Of a DNA stretch of 64,000 bases, positions 41,452-49,103 are shown in pieces. Both the position numbers and the translations under genes were made by a program. How positions within the stretch are numbered: position 1 is the first letter of the stretch; each line of letters opens with the position of its first letter. Source of the DNA: RGIG3528 sp964653855 (lineage in GTDB: Bacteria; Bacillota; Clostridia; Lachnospirales; Lachnospiraceae); contig CAZZFV010000001.1 in assembly GCA_964653855.1 (NCBI GenBank), forward strand, positions 144,429-208,428, in the 5' to 3' direction. The notes under the pieces were generated by a model, which saw only the letters and a list, made by a program, of their open reading frames with translations, did not search any database and had not been told where the DNA came from.

Positions 41452-42741
41452 CTATTTATAATAATCAAAAGCCCAGCCGTATATGCGAACTGTGTCTCCG
41501 TCTTTGATTCCGAGGTTTTCGAGATCTGTTAAAATTCCGTTTGTCTTAAGGAAATTCTGGAAAAATTCGAAGCCTTTTTCGGAATCGAGGTTTGTGTATC
41601 CGAGCATTTTTTCGATTCTCGGTCCTTCGACAACATATTCCTTTGTTTCGTCGTCGTATGAAACAAAGTACGGATCGGGATCCGAAACGATTGTTTCCGG
41701 GAAAAATTCTTTCTTAAACGTGATCGGCTCAGTGGGACAATTCTTTAACATGTTGTTTACGTAAAAAAGAAGCTCATTTAAGCCTTCTCCGCTTACGGCG
41801 GATATCGGGAACACCTTTATTCCCTGCGGCTCAAATTCGTCTTTTAAAAGCTTTAACGCTATCTCCTTTTCCTCACCGTAAAGCGTGTCAAGCTTGTTTG
41901 CCGCAATGACCTGCGGCTTACGTGTGAGATCAGAGCTATATTCCGCGAGCTCCTTATTTATGTCATAAACATCCTTAACGGAATCTCTTCCTTCCGTGCA
42001 TGCAGCGTCAACAACATGAATAAGCACTTTACATCTTTCTATATGGCGAAGAAATTGAAGTCCGAGCCCCACACCCTTTGATGCGCCTTCGATAAGCCCC
42101 GGAATATCCGCCATAACAAAGCCGTTTCCGTCTTTCAAATCAACAACGCCGAGATAAGGATTAAGTGTCGTAAAATGGTAATTTGCGATCTTAGGACGCG
42201 CATTTGAAACGTGGCTGAGTAACGTCGATTTTCCCACGTTCGGAAATCCCACAAGGCCGACATCCGCAATTACCTTAAGCTCCAAAATCACGTTTAATTC
42301 CGCTCCGTTTTTGCCGGGCTCCGCATATTGCGGCACTTGCATCGTGGGCGTTGCAAAATGCTGATTTCCTTTTCCTCCGCGCCCGCCTTTTAAAACAATT
42401 TCACGTGTAACTCCGTTTGACATGTCGGCGATTACTTTGCCCGATGCCGCATCACGTATTACGGTGCCTTCGGGGACTTTTAATATAATATCTTTTCCGT
42501 CCGAACCCGTGCAATTGTTGTTGCGTCCGTCTTCGCCGTTTTCAGCGGCATATTTACGCACAAAACGATAGTCCGTAAGTGTATTTAAGCCTTTGTCGAC
42601 AACAAATACAACATCGCCGCCCTTGCCGCCGTCTCCGCCGTTGGGACCGCCTGCGGCAACAAAAAGCTCACGGCGGAATGAAACGCATCCGTTACCGCCC
42701 TTGCCCGATTTTATAAAAATTTCCGCTCTGTCTGCAAACAT
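41452..42741 (-). CDS. obgE: GTPase Obg (CgtA)
   Basis: Obg is an essential GTPase in 50S assembly and stress response. The 429-residue protein has the glycine-rich OBG domain (1-158; FIKSGKGGNGCVSFRRE), the G domain with GFPNVGKSTLLS, DIPGLIEGASKG and NKLD, and the C-terminal OCT domain (about 345-429). The full domain set identifies the Firmicute/Obg type. A terminator between rpmA and obgE suggests it is partly separated from the ribosomal protein genes. Confidence 0.98.
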   Translation of the reverse strand: MFADRAEIFIKSGKGGNGCVSFRRELFVAAGGPNGGDGGKGGDVVFVVDKGLNTLTDYRFVRKYAAENGEDGRNNNCTGSDGKDIILKVPEGTVIRDAASGKVIADMSNGVTREIVLKGGRGGKGNQHFATPTMQVPQYAEPGKNGAELNVILELKVIADVGLVGFPNVGKSTLLSHVSNARPKIANYHFTTLNPYLGVVDLKDGNGFVMADIPGLIEGASKGVGLGLQFLRHIERCKVLIHVVDAACTEGRDSVKDVYDINKELAEYSSDLTRKPQVIAANKLDTLYGEEKEIALKLLKDEFEPQGIKVFPISAVSGEGLNELLFYVNNMLKNCPTEPITFKKEFFPETIVSDPDPYFVSYDDETKEYVVEGPRIEKMLGYTNLDSEKGFEFFQNFLKTNGILTDLENLGIKDGDTVRIYGWAFDYYK

Positions 42742-42780
42742 TTATATTTCCTTTCGATAAAGGTTTAAAGTGGTTTTTTA

Positions 42781-42820
42781 GAAAAGTAAAGCCCCGACAT
42801 TACATCGGGGCTTCTTTTTA
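42781..42820 (-). terminator. Terminator after rpmA
   Basis: Arms AAGCCCCGA (42789-42797) and TCGGGGCTT (42805-42813) form a perfect 9-bp stem. On the - strand it is followed by TACTTTT. It may allow partial read-through into obgE. Confidence 0.75.
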
Positions 42821-42827
42821 GTCATAC

Positions 42828-43115
42828 TTATTTAGATTCTACCGGATAAACAGAAGCCTGCTTCTTGTCTCTTCCCAATCTCTCAAATCTTAAAGTACCA
42901 TCAACGAGTGCATACAATGTGTCATCGCCGCCGATGCCTACATTTGTGCCCGGATGAATCTTTGTGCCGCGCTGTCTGTAAAGGATGTTACCGGCAAGTA
43001 CAAACTGACCGTCAGCACGCTTTGCGCCAAGTCTCTTTGACTCGGAATCTCTGCCGTTCTTTGTGGAACCGACACCCTTTTTATGAGCGAATAATTGAAG
43101 GTTCATCTTAATCAT
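42828..43115 (-). CDS. rpmA: 50S ribosomal protein L27 (Prp-processed form)
   Basis: L27 (95 residues) reaches the peptidyl transferase centre. The N-terminus MIKMNLQLFAHKKGVGSTKN carries the extension LQLFA before HKKG that in Firmicutes must be removed by Prp. The core STKNGRDSESKRLGAKRADG is typical. The gene order rplU-prp-rpmA places the processing enzyme between the two ribosomal proteins. Confidence 0.98.
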   Translation of the reverse strand: MIKMNLQLFAHKKGVGSTKNGRDSESKRLGAKRADGQFVLAGNILYRQRGTKIHPGTNVGIGGDDTLYALVDGTLRFERLGRDKKQASVYPVESK

Positions 43116-43132
43116 GGTTTTTACCTCCTGTC

Positions 43133-43450
43133 TTATTTAAGTAGTTTTACGAATTTCTGTCCGTATTCGTCCGATATGCTTTCCGCACCGAGCAAAAAGG
43201 AATCGAGAAGAAGTTTGCTTTTATCGGAAACGGTATCCGTTATAATAAGTTCCAAAAGTCCGTTTTCGTCGCATTTACACGAGAACTTGTCTGCGGTAAA
43301 CGCTTCAACAGAATTCACCGTATTTGTCGCAAGTGCGGATACGGCAGCACAAACGATGTCTTTGCCTTTTGCGGCAAATCCCGCATGTCCCGAAACTCTG
43401 AAACCGCAAATTTCTTCATTTTGATTACGGATTACGGTAACGCTGATCAT
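43133..43450 (-). CDS. prp: Ribosomal-processing cysteine protease Prp
   Basis: Prp (YsxB, 105 residues) cleaves the N-terminal extension of L27. The catalytic pair is visible: H22 in VSGHAGFAAKGKD and C34 in DIVCAAVSALATN. The substrate site LQLFA-HKKG is present in the next gene. It starts two bases after the end of rplU. Confidence 0.96.
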   Translation of the reverse strand: MISVTVIRNQNEEICGFRVSGHAGFAAKGKDIVCAAVSALATNTVNSVEAFTADKFSCKCDENGLLELIITDTVSDKSKLLLDSFLLGAESISDEYGQKFVKLLK

Positions 43451-43452
43451 AA

Positions 43453-43761
43453 TTATGCGTTAATCTTTTCAATCTTTACGCGTGTATAATTCTGTCTGTG
43501 GCCGTTCTTCTTGTGATAGCCGGACTTTCTCTTATACTTGTAAACAATAACCTTGCTGCCCTTTACATCACCGATAACCGATGCTGTAACAGTTGCTCCG
43601 TTAATGGTAGGGTTACCGATTTTCATTGTTCCGTCGTTTACGGCAAGAACCTGATCGAATGTGTAATTTGCATCGGCTTCGACGCCAAGCTTCTCAACAT
43701 TAATGATATCGCCTTCTGCTACCTTGTATTGCTTACCGCCTGTTGCGATAATAGCGTACAT
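43453..43761 (-). CDS. rplU: 50S ribosomal protein L21
   Basis: L21 (102 residues) binds 23S rRNA. MYAIIATGGKQYKVAEGDII and the end VYKYKRKSGYHKKNGHRQ are diagnostic. It is the first gene of rplU-prp-rpmA, preceded by its own promoter and a roughly 80-base leader. AGGAGG lies before the ATG. Confidence 0.99.
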   Translation of the reverse strand: MYAIIATGGKQYKVAEGDIINVEKLGVEADANYTFDQVLAVNDGTMKIGNPTINGATVTASVIGDVKGSKVIVYKYKRKSGYHKKNGHRQNYTRVKIEKINA

Positions 43762-43840
43762 ATTGGCACCTCCTGTTTATCATTACTCGCCGGCTGTGGT
43801 GAAGATGTAATCTTACTTATAACCTCGCCGTGCGGCATAC
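43762..43840 (-). promoter_or_regulatory. rplU leader, possible L21 autoregulatory leader
   Basis: About 80 untranslated bases with GCCGCACGGC and CGGCGAG segments able to form short hairpins, ending in AGGAGGTG. An L21 leader is known in Firmicutes at this position; a covariance-model search is needed to confirm it. Confidence 0.45.
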
Positions 43841-43846
43841 TGAAAA

Positions 43847-43876
43847 TATATACCATAAACAATACCCTTTTGTCAA
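43847..43876 (-). promoter_or_regulatory. Promoter of rplU-prp-rpmA
   Basis: On the - strand, TTGACA (43876-43871), an 18-base spacer and TATATA (43852-43847). The site is just past a strong terminator of the upstream rng gene. Confidence 0.75.
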
Positions 43877-43884
43877 GAAGTTTT

Positions 43885-43917
43885 AAAAAAAAGATACCGG
43901 GATTTCGGTATCTTTTT
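43885..43917 (-). terminator. Terminator after rng
   Basis: Perfect 7-bp stem GATACCG / CGGTATC with a six-base loop, followed on the - strand by eight T. It separates rng from the rplU promoter. Confidence 0.85.
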
Positions 43918-43978
43918 AAGTGATTTCAAATCGATTTGTTTAATCAATTCAGGTTTTAAAGCTTGTTTAATTTGGAAT

Positions 43979-45172
43979 CTAATCTTTTAACTGTTCCGCT
44001 ATGCACCTGTGAACCTTTTTACGCGTAACTTCCACAAGTCCGAGCTTTGTGATGTCCACAAGCTCCGTTTGCACGTTGTCTGTTTTGAGTTCCGACTTAA
44101 ATTGCTCAAGGAGCTGCTCTCTGTAAGAGTCATCATGCTGATTTATAAAGTCGATTACAATGATTCCCGAAATATTTCTTAGCTTAAGCTGGTATGCTAT
44201 TTCTTTTGCGGCTTCACAGTTTATTTCGAAAAACGTTTGTTCGGTTGCCCTTTTTCCGGATATAGCCTTACTCGTGTTAACGTCGATTGCGGTTAAGGCT
44301 TCTGTTTGGTCTATTATTATCGATGCGCCCGACTTAAGATTTATGATTCTCTTTAAGGCGGCATCCATGTTCTTTTCGATTTTATATAAGGAGTTTAACC
44401 TATTCGGATCGTCCGTAAAAAGCACATGTGTCTCTTCGCCTTTTTCGTTTATGCAAGGGAAAACTTTTAAGTATTCGTCGATCGTGTCATAAACTTCCGG
44501 AATATCCGTAACTATTCTGTCATAAATAAAGGCATTCGTATCGCGAAGCTGTATTAAGTATGCGGGCAATTCTCTGTAAACAACCGAATATTGCTTAAGA
44601 TGTGTGCAATGCGTCGAAATTTCCTTATATTTGTTTATGAGTTCGACCGCTTCTTTTTTAATTGCGTCTTCCGGTGCTCCGAAAGCGTTTGTGCGCGCGA
44701 TTATGCAATAATCTTCGGATGCGAAAGGCTGAAGAAGTTCCTTTAAATGTGCCTTTGCCTGGCGGTTTGTGATCTTCTTTGATACCTGTGCGCCGGTGCC
44801 GTTTTTGACAAGCGAAACGTATTTTCCGGCAAGAGAAAAGCTTGTCGTAACAACGGGAGCCTTTGTTTTAATGCTCTCCTTTACAAGCTGCACAATGATT
44901 TCGTCGCCTATGCAAATCTTTTTTTCCGATTGACGCTTGACAAACAAAGGCTTTTCGTCGGAATTTAAGTCAAGGTAGCATGAACACGTGTCCGAAATAT
45001 TTACAAATGCCGCATTGATGTTTTTTACTATATTGTCAACTCTTCCCACATATATGTTTCCGATTTCGAATTCATGATCCGCCGTAATCACGGAAACACT
45101 TGACATCTTACCGTCATTGAAAACGGCGCTTATTCTTTTTTTATTGTAATTGGTTATAACAAGTTCATTCAT
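43979..45172 (-). CDS. rng: Ribonuclease E/G family protein (RNase G-like)
   Basis: Protein of 397 residues matching the catalytic core of RNase E/G, an endonuclease for rRNA and mRNA processing. The S1 domain region includes GNIYVGRVDNIVKNINAAFVNI. The DNase I-like catalytic site shows LTAIDVNTSKA and GIIVIDFIN, providing the two metal-binding Asp. LGLVEVTRKKVHR is a family hallmark near the end. The CPxCxG zinc-link of RNase E is absent. Its place next to rplU is common in Clostridia. Confidence 0.95.
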   Translation of the reverse strand: MNELVITNYNKKRISAVFNDGKMSSVSVITADHEFEIGNIYVGRVDNIVKNINAAFVNISDTCSCYLDLNSDEKPLFVKRQSEKKICIGDEIIVQLVKESIKTKAPVVTTSFSLAGKYVSLVKNGTGAQVSKKITNRQAKAHLKELLQPFASEDYCIIARTNAFGAPEDAIKKEAVELINKYKEISTHCTHLKQYSVVYRELPAYLIQLRDTNAFIYDRIVTDIPEVYDTIDEYLKVFPCINEKGEETHVLFTDDPNRLNSLYKIEKNMDAALKRIINLKSGASIIIDQTEALTAIDVNTSKAISGKRATEQTFFEINCEAAKEIAYQLKLRNISGIIVIDFINQHDDSYREQLLEQFKSELKTDNVQTELVDITKLGLVEVTRKKVHRCIAEQLKD

Positions 45173-45223
45173 TTTGAAAAAAAGTTACCTTTGTGGTCTT
45201 TATTTTAAAACCGGAACTTAAAA

Positions 45224-45970
45224 TCACGAAAAATCATTTACGGAAACATATTTTCCGTCCGCATAAGTATACGAATCGAGCCTGTGTACGTAATAATCGT
45301 ACGGATCGTAGGGAATACCCGCATACTCGCAAAAAGACTTCATGAGAAGTTCGGGGCGCACGTGATTTTCGCCGCCCGCGGAAAGCATCAAATACATGCA
45401 AATTCCGGAATTGTAATTTGTGCAAAACTCTGTAGGGACGGCATCCGTTCTTACTTCGTATATATAGGGAGATACGTTTTCGGTCACTTCTCCCGCCTTT
45501 GCCTTTGACTTTCTCGTGATAAAAATTTCGTCGTTCTTTACAAACTCTCTAAATTTACCTAAAAATTCCTCATTTGTCAAGGAAATTTCCTGTTCACCTT
45601 TTTTTTGAACAATATAATCGGAAGCCTTTACAAGTGCCATTACGGACATGTGTTTTTGACCAACTGCGACATCCGGCAACAAGTGTGCGCTTATCACACG
45701 GAAGCCTTCGGGCATTTCTTGATTTAAGCGGTTAAAAATATCTTCTTCCGACGTATATGAATTTAATTCCATGTCAAAGTATTCGCCTTCGGATGTCTGA
45801 CCCACACCGAGAGGCGCGGCAAATGACATGATTTGATGAGGATGGTAGCCTTCCGAATATTTTATGTCGATTTCCGCACGTCTGATCGCTTTTTGAAAAA
45901 AACGCATGACATCAAGGTGCGACAAAAATTTTAAATTTCCGTATTTTGCAAATTTAATTCTGAATGTCAT
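45224..45970 (-). CDS. TIGR03936-family radical SAM-associated protein (DUF2344)
   Basis: Protein of 248 residues beginning TFRIKFAKYGNLKFLSHLDVMR, then RAEIDIKYSEGYHPHQIMSF and FAAPLGVGQTSEGEY, the DUF2344 pattern. It has no Cys cluster itself. In many Clostridia it is paired with, or fused to, the B12-binding radical SAM protein encoded just upstream; here the two overlap by 17 bases, so they probably form a complex. The reaction is unknown. Confidence 0.92.
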   Translation of the reverse strand: MTFRIKFAKYGNLKFLSHLDVMRFFQKAIRRAEIDIKYSEGYHPHQIMSFAAPLGVGQTSEGEYFDMELNSYTSEEDIFNRLNQEMPEGFRVISAHLLPDVAVGQKHMSVMALVKASDYIVQKKGEQEISLTNEEFLGKFREFVKNDEIFITRKSKAKAGEVTENVSPYIYEVRTDAVPTEFCTNYNSGICMYLMLSAGGENHVRPELLMKSFCEYAGIPYDPYDYYVHRLDSYTYADGKYVSVNDFS

Positions 45971-47846
45971 TTGCTTCTTCCTTCTCTCTTACTTCGTAAC
46001 AAACACCGCCGTTGAATTCGTAAGCACCGCAGCGGGCGCAAGCTTTCCGGCAATTTGGTGTGACATGCTCGTTTAGTCCGTTTATGTATTCACGCCACAA
46101 AAAGTCTTTGTTGATTCCCGCGTCGATAAAGTCCCAAGGGAAAAGTTCGTTTTGCCCGCGTTCCCTGAAAACATAAAAATCGACATCGATATTTTCTTCT
46201 TTTATTGCCGCATCCCAAAGGTCTTTTTTAAAATAATCGGTCCATGCGTCAAAAATCGCACCTTTTTTGTATACGTTTAAAATTAACTTTGAAAGTTTTC
46301 TGTCTCCGCGCGCAAGAAGCCCTTCAAGCACCGTTAAGTCGCTGTCGTGCCACTTATAGTGAATACTCTTTGCGTTTAACTGTTCGGCGATTTTACTTTT
46401 CAAGAAACGCGCTTTTTCACGGAATTCGTGTTCACGGTTCATGCTCACCCACTGGAAAGGCGTAAAAGGCTTTGGCACAAAGAAGCTTGTGCTGGGTGTG
46501 ACTTCAACGCGTCCGTGACGCTCCTCCTTCGGAATCGAATAATATTCTCTTGCGATTTTGTCCGAAAGTATTGCGATTCCTTCTATGTCTTCGTAGGTTT
46601 CCGACGGAAGTCCGAGCATAAAATAAAGCTTTACCTTCGTCCAGCCGCCCTTAAATGCGTCCATTGAGCCCGTCAATATGTTTTCTTCCGTAAGCCCCTT
46701 GTTTATGACATTGCGAAGACGCTGTGAGCCCGCTTCGGGCGCAAACGTAAGTGAAGATTTTTTGATATCCTGCACCTTTTGCATTACGTCAAGCGCAAAA
46801 GCATCGATACGGAGTGAAGGAAGCGAAATATTTACGCCCTGCTTTTTAAAGTAGTCGATAAGGAAATAAACAAGCTCCGGGAGCTCTTTATAATCGCTTG
46901 AACTGAGCGACGAAAGCGTGATCTCCTCATGTCCCGTGTTCTTTATCATTTTGACCGCCTGATTTTTAAGGTAATCAAGGTCACGTGCCCTTATCGGACG
47001 GTAAAGCATGCCTGCCTGGCAAAAACGGCACCCTCGTATACAACCGCGCTGAATTTCAAGAGTCACTTTATCCTGTACCACTTGCAAATAAGGCACAACG
47101 GGCGCATCGGGATAATAGGTATGCGATAAATCAAGTTCCACCTGCTTTTTGATTGTGGGTGTGGCAACTTCTGTGTTTGGCGTAAAACTTTTAAGTGTGC
47201 CGTCCGCGTTATATTCCGCATCATAAAACATAGGAACATACATTCCTGAAATTCCCGCAACCTTTTTTAAGAAATCGATCCTTGTGCCGTGTTCTTTTTT
47301 GTTTTCGCGGTACAAATCAATGATATCCGAAAATACGGTTTCACCTTCGCCTATATAGAAAAAGTCAAAGAAATCCGCAATGGGCTCGGGGTTATATGTG
47401 CAAGGACCGCCGCCGACAACTATAGGGTCGTCTTCCGTTCTGTCTTTCGAAAGCAACGGAATTTGTGCGAGATCCAGTATTTGCAAAAGATTTGTATAGC
47501 ACATTTCGTATTGAATCGTAATTCCGAGGAAATCAAAATCTTTTATTTTGTCCTGCGACTCGAGAGCAAAAAGCGGAATATGCTGTTCACGCATGATTTT
47601 GTCGAGGTCCGGCCAAGGTGAATACACTCTTTCGCACCAAACGCCCGGAAATTGGTTTAGCATATCATAAAGAATCTGGATTCCTAAGTGACTCATTCCT
47701 ATTTCGTAAACGTCAGGGAAACACATGCAAAAACGCACGTCAACCTCCGACAGGGGCTTTACGATACTGTTTACTTCACCGCCTATGTAACGCACGGGCT
47801 TTTCTATATTCATTAAAATTTTATCCGAAAGTGCAAGCTTTTGCAT
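45954..47846 (-). CDS. TIGR03960-family B12-binding-like radical SAM protein
   Basis: Protein of 630 residues. An N-terminal cobalamin-binding-like region (MSHLGIQILYDMLNQ, VGGGPCTYNPEPIADFFD) is followed by a radical SAM core with CxxxCxxC in IQRGCIRGCRFCQAG, then PSLRIDAF and LTFAPEAGSQRLR. The C-terminal part has several Cys (CRKACARCGAYEF) that could hold a second metal site. It is always close to the DUF2344 partner. No reaction is established. Confidence 0.92.
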   Translation of the reverse strand: MQKLALSDKILMNIEKPVRYIGGEVNSIVKPLSEVDVRFCMCFPDVYEIGMSHLGIQILYDMLNQFPGVWCERVYSPWPDLDKIMREQHIPLFALESQDKIKDFDFLGITIQYEMCYTNLLQILDLAQIPLLSKDRTEDDPIVVGGGPCTYNPEPIADFFDFFYIGEGETVFSDIIDLYRENKKEHGTRIDFLKKVAGISGMYVPMFYDAEYNADGTLKSFTPNTEVATPTIKKQVELDLSHTYYPDAPVVPYLQVVQDKVTLEIQRGCIRGCRFCQAGMLYRPIRARDLDYLKNQAVKMIKNTGHEEITLSSLSSSDYKELPELVYFLIDYFKKQGVNISLPSLRIDAFALDVMQKVQDIKKSSLTFAPEAGSQRLRNVINKGLTEENILTGSMDAFKGGWTKVKLYFMLGLPSETYEDIEGIAILSDKIAREYYSIPKEERHGRVEVTPSTSFFVPKPFTPFQWVSMNREHEFREKARFLKSKIAEQLNAKSIHYKWHDSDLTVLEGLLARGDRKLSKLILNVYKKGAIFDAWTDYFKKDLWDAAIKEENIDVDFYVFRERGQNELFPWDFIDAGINKDFLWREYINGLNEHVTPNCRKACARCGAYEFNGGVCYEVREKEEANDIQN

Positions 47847-47930
47847 TTTTTCCTCCGAAATTTAAAACAATTTGCGTCACATGATTATAGCATACGAAAG
47901 ACGATTTAACAATTATAAAGACCGAGTTTA

Positions 47931-47975
47931 AAATATATGTTTTTTGAAATACGTTTTTGAAAATATATGTTTTGA
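47931..47975 (+). repeat. AT-rich tandem repeats upstream of the zinc-ribbon gene
   Basis: Three imperfect units, AAATATATGTTTTTTGA, AATACGTTTTTGA and AAATATATGTTTTGA, lie end to end and run up to the -10 region of the next promoter. They could be an UP-element-like or protein-binding array. Confidence 0.55.
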
Positions 47976-47989
47976 AAGCAAGGGAGAAA

Positions 47990-47998
47990 TGGTATAAT
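47990..47998 (+). promoter_or_regulatory. Extended -10 promoter of the zinc-ribbon gene
   Basis: TGG followed by a perfect TATAAT at 47993-47998. The -35 is poor (TTTTGA at 17-base spacing). The repeats above occupy the upstream region. Confidence 0.7.
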
Positions 47999-48076
47999 GA
48001 CGGTTGAGGTTAAAAACTCAAATTTTATATAATGTTATTTGAAAGAAAAAAACGGCTTATTAAGGAGGATAAACAA

Positions 48077-49057
48077 ATGTTCTGCCCAAAATGTCAAAAT
48101 GAATATAAAGAAGGAATTACAATTTGCCCCGAGTGTAACACGGAGCTTGTGGAATCGCTTTCAGATATTAAGGCATCCGATAAAAGTGTGGTTGCGGTAT
48201 CGGTTACGGACGAAAAATTAAGCGAAAAGATCGTAAAATATCTTGAGCATATCGGAATCGATTCTTATGCCGAAGTTACGGAAGAAACGGTTGAAGAATC
48301 GGATGACATATTTAACGGCGAAACGGAAGGCGAATTATCTGAAAGTGAATCTCTTGAAGGCGAAGCACTTAAGAGTGAAATACCTGCAAATGAATCGTCT
48401 GAAAGTGAGGATATTCCTTCGGAAAACGCTTCCGACTCTCATGTAAAGCATGTAATAAATATTTACGTTCCCGAGCATTCTCTTAAAGAAGCAAAAAAGG
48501 AAATAGCGGTTATTTTGAAGGTTGAAACGGAAAACAAATTAAAGGAAAATCCCGAAGAAGCATTAAAGGAAGCGGAAGAAGCAAAAGAAGAAATGATGGA
48601 ACTTGTAAACAACAAGGCTCCGAAATCCGCGCGCGAACGCTTCGACGACTATATGTCTTCCGGCGAAATGCTTATAATCTTGGGAATTGCGGCGATCATA
48701 TTTACCGTTTTAAATATGATGGGTGTAGTAAGCTTATTTACGGGCTCCGCTACACTCTGGCTTTGGCTTGTTATCGGAATTTTGGTTACGGTTGCGGGAT
48801 TTTTAAGTATTGTAAACGCAAAAAAAATCAAGTCCGACATCAAAACGGAAGAAAAAACGGATGAAGACATAAACCTTTTCCTGAAAACTAACATTACAGC
48901 GGAAGTCTTAGATAAACTTAACGAAGACAGACTTTCTGAAGAAGTTTTGTATTTAAAGAAAATGGATTTTATTAAAGACAGGGTTATGGAAGCATTCCCC
49001 GACGCAAACGTAAATCATGCCGAAGAACTTATCGAAAAGTTTTATGACGAGATGTAA
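48077..49057 (+). CDS. Zinc-ribbon membrane protein of unknown function
   Basis: Protein of 326 residues. The N-terminus MFCPKCQNEYKEGITICPEC is a zinc ribbon (C3, C6, C17, C20). Next comes a DUF2007-like alpha/beta segment (VVAVSVTDEKLSEKIVKYLE), interrupted by an acidic Ser/Glu repeat insert (about residues 80-130). Two membrane segments lie near 203-222 and 228-250, and a helical C-terminal tail follows. The ATG at 48077 is chosen, with a full AAGGAGG upstream. It is the only + strand gene in this region and has its own promoter and terminator. The function is unknown. Confidence 0.82.
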   Translation: MFCPKCQNEYKEGITICPECNTELVESLSDIKASDKSVVAVSVTDEKLSEKIVKYLEHIGIDSYAEVTEETVEESDDIFNGETEGELSESESLEGEALKSEIPANESSESEDIPSENASDSHVKHVINIYVPEHSLKEAKKEIAVILKVETENKLKENPEEALKEAEEAKEEMMELVNNKAPKSARERFDDYMSSGEMLIILGIAAIIFTVLNMMGVVSLFTGSATLWLWLVIGILVTVAGFLSIVNAKKIKSDIKTEEKTDEDINLFLKTNITAEVLDKLNEDRLSEEVLYLKKMDFIKDRVMEAFPDANVNHAEELIEKFYDEM

Positions 49058-49099
49058 AAAAAATAAGCTGAATTCAATTTGAATTCAGCTTGTTTTTTT
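49056..49099. terminator. Bidirectional terminator between the zinc-ribbon gene and araA
   Basis: Thirteen-base arms (49065-49077 and 49079-49091) form a near-perfect palindrome. A T7 run follows on the + strand and an A8 run precedes it, so it also serves the opposing araA transcript. Confidence 0.92.
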
Positions 49100-49103
49100 A
49101 TGC

